A stretch of 64,000 nt of DNA from Nilaparvata lugens (Eukaryota; Arthropoda; Insecta; Hemiptera; Delphacidae), in assembly GCF_014356525.2 (NCBI RefSeq), contig NC_052518.1:34184017-34248016 (forward strand), written 5' to 3'. Position numbers and translations under genes: made by a program. The notes under the pieces are model-generated. The model was given only the letters and a program-made list of their open reading frames with translations. It searched no databases and was not told the DNA's origin. Positions 58,109-64,000 of the stretch are shown one piece after another; positions within the stretch are counted from its first letter, which is position 1, and every line of letters begins with the position of its first letter.

Positions 58109-58306
58109 ATTAGTTGTGTGTGAACAACACAAGCGAGAGAGAGAGAGGAGTGCTGTGAAAGAATGGGTTTTGTTATTTATAACCTGGCACCAGGTGCAAG
58201 TAGGTCTGCTAGTCATCAGCCGCTTAGTACTTATCAGTCTGTGAAACTGATAACACATAATCGAGAAAGGTTTTTGAAAAGCTTGGTTTTAAAGTAAATT
58301 GGAAAT

Positions 58307-59441
58307 ATGTCATCAACACATGCAGCCACAATTAGCGACATACTAAATGTTGAACAAGATATACACTATTATAAATTTGATTATCACACTCATGCTCCAT
58401 ATGGTAATTTGAAATTTCATAATAATGATGAGATTTGCTTATCAAAATCATCACATGATCATATTTCTTTAGTTGCAAAATCTTTTCTTATTGTTGAAGG
58501 AAACATTACATATGAAAAGCCAGGTAAAGAAAAAAAAAGACCCACTCGTTGATGCACAATATATGCTCAACTCAAATGCAGTAGCACATATGTTTGATGA
58601 GATACGTTTTGAATTGGCAGGTACAGTTGTTGCAAAGAGTCGGCTAGTGGGTATCACTTCATCTATAAAAGTATATTTAGTGAAAAAACAAATCGATAAA
58701 AATACATATGAGCTAGCAGGTTTCAATAAGGAAGGATTAACACTTAGTAATAATAGCTTTGCATTTTGTGTGCCATTAAAATTACTTCTACCATTTTTTG
58801 AGGATTTTCAACACGTGATTTTGAATATGAGACAAGAGCTTATACTATTGAGATTGGCAACAGATGTTAATTGTATTAAATCTTCTAATGCTACAACAAT
58901 GTCATTGGAAATAACAAAACTGCTTTGGAAAGTACCTTATATTCATGTAGATGATCATTTAAGATTGAAATTTCTAAAAATTGTCGATCAGGATAGACCG
59001 TTGAAAATTGCGTTCAGAAAATGGGATATTCATGAATACCCGCAATTACCCAGATCAACTTCTACTGTTTGGACGATAAAGACGGCATCAAAGGATGACA
59101 CACCACGATTTGTAATAATAGCATTTCAGACCCACAGGAAAAATGTAATGTCAAAGACAATGTCAAATTTTGATTTGTGCAAATTGCATGATGTTAAACT
59201 TTTCTTAAATAGTGGATATTTACCATATGATTGTGTAAATGGAAACAAACAAATTTTGTACAAAATGTTTTTAGATTTTGCTCCTAGCTATTATAATTTG
59301 GGAATTCATACCGAGCATGGTACAGATGTAGATTATAAAACTTTTACTGATAACTGTGCAATAGTTGTACTCAATTGTTCACATCAAGCTGATCATTTAA
59401 CATTGTCAACAGACATTCGATTGGAAATGTACCAAATTTAA
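58307..59441 (+). pseudogene. MCP: Major capsid protein (hexon-like, double jelly roll)
   Basis: ATG 58307 opens SSTHAATISDILNVEQDIHY, NLKFHNNDEICLSKS. The register shifts by one in the A9 run at 58530-58538; the second frame continues DPLVDAQYMLNSNAVAHMFD, FELAGTVVAKSRL, SNNSFAFCVPLKLLLPFFED, TIKTASKDDTPRFVIIAFQT, NGYLPYDCVN-like (NSGYLPYD) and LDFAPSYYNLG. These are the landmarks of Polinton/adintovirus major capsid proteins: two jelly rolls that build pseudo-hexameric capsomers. Apart from the A-run it is open for about 378 codons. An A9 run is also a classic site of sequencing error or slippage, so it may be functional in reality. Confidence 0.88.
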
Positions 59442-59582
59442 CATCTGCATATTGTATTTTAATAAGTGACACATTAGTGGAATATAAACCATTAAGCACA
59501 TTAGTTCGCTAAGATCAGTAATTTTGACGCAAGAGTGTGTTTTAAGAACAGATGAGGAGGATGAGGAGGAGGAGAAGGGGGG

Positions 59583-59621
59583 TATATATAAGTGCGTGTT
59601 TGAACAGTAATTACATCAGTT
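59583..59621 (+). promoter_or_regulatory. TATA box and arthropod initiator
   Basis: TATATATAAG at 59583-59592 and TCAGTT at 59616-59621 (A at 59618) are at canonical spacing, and an ATG follows 7 bp after the initiator A. Strong core promoter for the next gene. Confidence 0.6.
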
Positions 59622-59624
59622 GCA

Positions 59625-60675
59625 ATGAGTAGCTTAGATATTCCTCAACCGCCATCGTTGTCATCATTATTGTCAAAAGCAAAATTTGATGCATTTTGTA
59701 CAAAGAATGTGTACTGGCGATGGGCAACAGAAGATGGATGAAGAAGGGAGCAGCAGCAGCAGCAGCAGCAGCAGCAATTCGACAGAATTTCGAGAAATTG
59801 GTATACAATGCGAAATGGATAAAGAAGAAGAAGAAGAAGTGGCGGCAGTGGCAGCGGAAAGAATGGAGAAGAATTGGCTCAAAGAGAAAACTGATTCTTC
59901 TTTTGCTGTAGTCGAGTTACATTTTTTCAAAAGTGATGATAACTTTATCATTATTAAAGAGGTAGCCATAATTGATCGCAATCTATGCCATATTGTTCTA
60001 CACTTTAAATCACCATTTGCAAAAAAATTACTGAGTAGAAAAATGTATCGTGATGTCTGTTGGCTGGAACATAACTATCATAAAATTAGATGGGATCAAG
60101 GTGATTTGACTTATTCTGATGAACTGTTAGCATCATACTTGCAGAATTATTTCACAATCTATACAAAGGGAAGAGAGAAATCACAGTTTTTGATAAGGTT
60201 ACACAACAATGTACAAACTATGCCAGAGAACTTTGAAAAACCAGACTATTCAATGTTCACAGATTCTTGGTATTTTAGTGTATGCAAAATTCATAACAAA
60301 ACGAACAATGCTCGTTGTGCACTTTTTAGTGCATATCATTATTTTACAATCTTGTTGAGTAACAAGCAAACAGAGAGAAAGGAGAATAGTGCAGCAGCAG
60401 CAGCAGAAGCAAACAATTTGAGTTTGCAAAATTCCAATTATACATGTGAAAATAATAGAATGGAAAGTAAGAAGCATTGTAGTCTATACACAAAACAGCA
60501 AAGATGCAACTATGCACAACAAGGATTCTATTTTGATGGAAAAAACATTTTATATGTTTATTGTGGATTTGATTTGAATTCGCATAGAGCAAGAGTATGC
60601 AGTCTAGCCTGTAGTGAAGGTGGAGGGGGACAGCAGAAACAAATAAATTTCACTGGTCTTGTACCACTCATTTAG
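59625..60675 (+). pseudogene. Unknown Maverick gene with C-terminal CCHC-like finger
   Basis: ATG 59625 after a good promoter opens SSLDIPQPPSLSSLLSKAKF; the register changes near 59715-59745 and the long frame runs to 60675 (about 350 codons in all). Features in order: Ser run, EEEEE and Ala/Val stretch, a region AVVELHFFKSDD, FIIIKEVAIID, HNYHKIRWDQGDL, YTKGREKSQFLIRL and KIHNKTNNARCALFSAYHYF, an Ala run, then QGFYFDGKN, VYC, SHRARVC and a hydrophobic end. The middle recalls an uncharacterised family that, as I remember, recurs in insect transposon proteins; the end matches the fragment at 5078-5238. The order of the middle blocks is loosely reminiscent of DEDDh exonucleases, but the acidic residues do not line up convincingly. 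Confidence 0.55.
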
Positions 60676-60704
60676 ATGTGAAGCAGCAGCAGCTGCAGAG
60701 TATA

Positions 60705-60932
60705 ATGAATCCTCAAACTTGGTCTCATGCACCAGAATGCTTGGAAATAAAACTACAAGAGTATATTGAATGGTATGAAATGTGTGAAAAAGCAATACAT
60801 TCTGCGTAAGAAGGAAATAGTGGAAGTATTGCTAGACAATTGAAATCAATATTTTCAAATTTGGTGAATGTTAGTGATATCAGTGATTATTCAGCTTATT
60901 ATAGACCATTTAGATTGAGTAACAATTTATAG
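60705..60932 (+). pseudogene. Small ORF downstream, interrupted by TAA
   Basis: Frame of 76 codons (NPQTWSHAPECLEIKLQEYI, then SIARQLKSIFSNLVNV, ending SAYYRPFRLSNNL) with an in-frame TAA near 60807-60809. Looks more protein-like than chance, with charged and aromatic residues. Unknown; possibly the last gene of the rightward block. Confidence 0.35.
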
Positions 60933-60995
60933 ACAAACTGTTAGAAATTGAAGAAGAAATAATGTTATTGTTACGTGAAACTGCAAGTGTGGAAG

Positions 60996-61035
60996 AAGAA
61001 GAAGAAGAAGAAGAAGAAGAAGAAGAAGAAGAAGA
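60996..61035. repeat. GAA repeat
   Basis: About 13 GAA triplets; Glu or Lys runs in plus frames. No gene between here and 61329. Confidence 0.9.
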
Positions 61036-61328
61036 AGGGGAGCTAGTAGAAAGTGAGAGCGTAGAGGAAGGAATGTGTAAATGAATAGCAGGTGGAGCGG
61101 TGAACGTGGAAGGGGTGAGCAGCAGAGGGGAGGCAGGCAAAGCGGCAGCTGTTGGCTGAACACTCAGTCTTCAACCAACAACAGCTTAGTTCAGTCACAC
61201 ATGCGCGCACACAACGAGAATCATGGATTATCAACAGCGGAGTAACAGTGAAAATGATCGACATTTCAGTATGAAATCTTTCAAAAACGGAATATCCGAC
61301 GGTCTCACTCAAAGATCTTGTGCATGAT

Positions 61329-61526
61329 TCATGATACCATGTTGTACACGCTAGATTGGTGAGAACACAACAAGGACAACGTATCATCATGGGGTTATAC
61401 AATCTTGACAGCAATGGTGACTATTATTGTGGAGTTTACTTACCTGAGAAGTTTCTAAGTGTTTTGAATGTGCAAACACTTGATGATTTCAACAAACAAA
61501 AACTCTATCTGAAGTGTATACAGTGA
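61329..61526 (+). CDS. Small ORF, unknown
   Basis: Open from about 61329, with an ATG at 61389, to a TGA at 61524-61526: GLYNLDSNGDYYCGVYLPEK, then SVLNVQTLDDFNKQKLYLKC. Composition is protein-like and it lies after the rightward genes. A further open stretch follows the stop in frame. Family unknown. Confidence 0.35.
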
Positions 61527-63865
61527 GAAGGTAAATCGCCTCTTGTTCTTTTAGAAGAAGAAAGGAATATATTAAAAAAAAATAAATAAAAAGAAACCCA
61601 TTCCAATTTGTGCAATAGGCCTAATATTGATTAACACTTTGTAAAGAATAACTATAGTAGTATGTAGAATAGATTATCACTATATATGAGTAGCCCAGTT
61701 TCAAAACTCGTTATCTCCATTTTTTTCAATTTCGAGTTAAGACCGCCATTTTATTCTCTGGGTTCATATACAACTATTACCACTTTTTAAATGCTACAGA
61801 ACACATCAAAAAGGTATCGAAATGGCCGTCAAAGTTTTGATACTGCTGCAAAACTCGTCATGTATACCCCACATACTGCTGAAAAGCCATCATAGTTACT
61901 AAACAAATACTGCAACAGAACTCGTTATGTCTCTATGGAGTAGAATGTATTGAATTCCTTACTGCTGCAAACCACATTATGTTTTTCAATATATTCAGTT
62001 GTAATAATCTTCTAATACAAATGCATATTTTGTATAGTTTCTATTATAATTTGACCACTATTGAATTTTCACACTTGAAGAGATTTAAGTTGACTTTAGA
62101 CTTTATTTGGTGACTCATGAAATTTATCTGACAATCAATATTTTCATTTGCATCTCAATACAGACCTCTTATGTGCTTAGTCATGCAGCATTTATTATTC
62201 TGAAAACATATTCTTCTCGATCAATTGGTAGTGATATCTATCAGTAAAGTGTTGAATTAGAAAAAAAGATAGGTCAAATCAGTGTTTCAAAGATGAATTT
62301 ATTTTTTGATAGTTTTTGATTGTCAATAGATGATCCAGGAAATATGTGATGTACATGAATTACGCAGATATCCATATTCTTTCCATCTTCCATTTTAGGA
62401 TGAATATAAGCTAAGCTAAATTCAAAGGGTGAATGATAATTAAAAGCTAATAGAAAGGTGAAAGTAAATTCATGAGTTGAATAATTTTTTCCAGCATTTT
62501 CCAGTTTCTCAATGATAGGGGAGTGAAACTTATTTGTATAGCTCTTCTAAGGGTGGACACACACCAGTTAGTCAAGACAAGACTAGTCACGATTAGTCAC
62601 AATACTTCACAAAGTTGTTTATGAAGCAACACACACCGATTAGTCATTGCAATTAGACATGTCTTCATAAGCAACTATGTGAAGTATTGTGACTTAACAT
62701 ATCTTGTCTTTTCTTGATCAACTGGTGTGTATCTAGCCTAAGGAATGATTATCTACAGCTGGTACCAATCAACTATGGTACACTAACTTCAACTCCAAAC
62801 TACCGTTATAATTCCAGTACACAATAATTTACCACAGGGTGACGTGTTTATTATTCAGCTGGTAACTTTAGATGCCAAATCATATGATCTTGAATCATGA
62901 TCATGTTTCCGTTCTTTGGTAGCCGCTTGGCCGAAAATTTCGAAAAAAAAGGTCTGTAAAATGGATTAATAAAAAAATTATTGGCCCCCCTATTAAAATT
63001 TTTGGTCAGAAACCATCCCCAATATTCACACAACATATACCCAACGTTTCATGCCGTTCTGTCAAGTAGTTTTCGAGTCTATAGGGAACAAACAAACAAA
63101 AAAACACACAAACAAACATTCATTTTATTTATAGATTGGTTTGATTCATTTTTATTATGCAACATTCTGGCTATGTGTGCTTGGTTACCGGTATGTTTTT
63201 TGTTAGTTGATAAACTTCTTTTTTATAGCTGAATATGCCTTTTTATCATCCCAGACAATAAAAAGGTCAGAACAAAATATAAAATTTGCAATTTCAGTTA
63301 AATTCATAGTGAAATAATAAGTGTTTCTCAATTTCAGAATTACTGGAACAAAACTCGTTATCTTTCATAAAGGTGCAAAACCCATCATAATGCTAATACT
63401 GCTGCAAAACCTGTTATGTGCACATGTTTTTCTTTAAATTACTGAGAAATTCCAAATCAATGATTTATGACCTGATACATCAATAAAAGTAATTTTTTGT
63501 ACATTTTTTTAAAAATATTACCAAAGTGATGTTGCCTTGTATAATCTAACCACAGTTTTTTGCCCTTTGTCAAAAAAATGCTTGGTTGGAGTTAACGAGT
63601 TTTGAAACTGGACAACTTGTAATTTACAACCTATTATAGAAATTCAATTGAAGTTTTTCAATATGGGGATAGCACATTAAAAAAAGTGCCACCATTCCTT
63701 TTACAGCATAGTGTGAGGAAAATAACATCTTATATTCCGCCAAAAATATGAAATGTAATTTTTTCATTCTTCCTGTGGTGGAGGAAAAAAAGGAGACTGT
63801 GCCTAATGTTGTAGAATCGTCTAACTGTAGAAATTCGTACAAAGTTATCATTCAATATGGGAAAG
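61527..63865. other. Right subterminal region of the Maverick
   Basis: No gene. The phrase CTGCTGCAAAACTCGTCAT or a close variant occurs several times at 61690-61990 and again at 63340-63420. CCAGTTTCAAAACTCGTTA (61694) is inverted at 63594-63613. These resemble the GGCAAAACTCGC of the TIR inner repeat, so they may be diverged subterminal iterons. A MITE sits at 62551-62738. Confidence 0.45.
62551..62738. mobile_element. MITE with TAA target duplication (Harbinger-like)
   Basis: 188 bp with imperfect TIRs of about 60 bp (GGGTGGACACACACCAGTTA at the left; CAACTGGTGTGTATCTAGCC at the right), flanked by TAA at 62548-62550 and 62739-62741. Small size, TIRs and a 3-bp TAA duplication fit PIF/Harbinger-derived MITEs. 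Confidence 0.75.
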
Positions 63866-64000
63866 AGCTAGTAGTAGTTGCGAGTTTTGGCACCAGTAGT
63901 TGAAATTGTGTGTTTTGCCACCAGTAGTTGAAATTGCAAGTTTTGCGGTTTAAAAATTTCTGAGATATCTGAGATTTAATATATCTGAGATATCTGAGAT
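63866..64000. repeat. Right terminal inverted repeat of the large Maverick (incomplete)
   Basis: Reverse complement of 23779-23915; see that entry. The window ends inside the outer ATCTCAGAT-type units, so the element terminus and target duplication are not visible. Confidence 0.85.

Overview
This is an AT-rich window of animal nuclear DNA, most likely from an insect. The repeat landscape (AT-rich non-LTR tails, piggyBac with TTAA target sites, many short inverted-repeat elements, TG and CAG microsatellites, arthropod-type TATA and TCAGT initiator pairs) fits a hemipteran. A planthopper is my guess from the look of the dispersed repeats, not something I can prove here. I see no conserved host gene, rRNA or tRNA; nearly everything recognisable is mobile or virus-derived. 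There is one 100-N assembly gap at 5239-5338.

Left part (1-20.8 kb): decayed repeats. A 1.5 kb element with long terminal inverted repeats (586-2122), low-complexity tracts, a Maverick-derived zinc-finger fragment against the gap (5078-5238), a truncated non-LTR reverse transcriptase (5340-6279) with its 3' tail, a second LINE tail (17498-17944), and several tandem arrays (11.0-11.5, 14.8, 15.6 and 17.4 kb).

Middle and right (20.8-64.0 kb): two Maverick/Polinton (adintovirus-like) elements. The smaller one is a fragment: integrase plus a broken protein-primed DNA polymerase (20847-23384). The larger one is bracketed by inverted repeats at 23779-23915 and 63866-64000, the right repeat running off the window. 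Its genes form two opposed blocks. Leftward block: polymerase B, integrase with chromodomain, a small unknown gene, packaging ATPase, a conserved unknown gene, and a coiled-coil gene next to the left TIR. Rightward block: proline-rich ORFs, a PLA2-like VP1-type protein, adenain-like protease, penton-like minor capsid protein, hexon-like major capsid protein, and a long unknown gene with a small CCHC finger. A BIR-domain (IAP-like) gene points left between the blocks. This is a complete virion and replication set, but broken by frameshifts and stops.

The large Maverick has been invaded repeatedly. A LINE (about 25.96-37.83 kb) split the conserved unknown gene. Inside that LINE's 3' UTR sits a 9.3 kb element with TIRs (28348-37619) that carries a second, about 98-99% identical copy of the Maverick's own polymerase fragment. 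A second LINE (about 49.7-53.2 kb, leftward) was hit by a 2.1 kb piggyBac copy (47574-49663). Without these insertions the Maverick would be roughly 23 kb.

The most interesting points are the BIR gene, the VP1-like PLA2 domain whose catalytic histidine codon reads tyrosine, the captured polymerase fragment, the short 5' exon candidates with strong splice donors, and triplet-repeat (Ala, Ser, Asn, Glu) tracts in almost every Maverick ORF. Identities and mismatch counts are by eye; no alignment or search was run.
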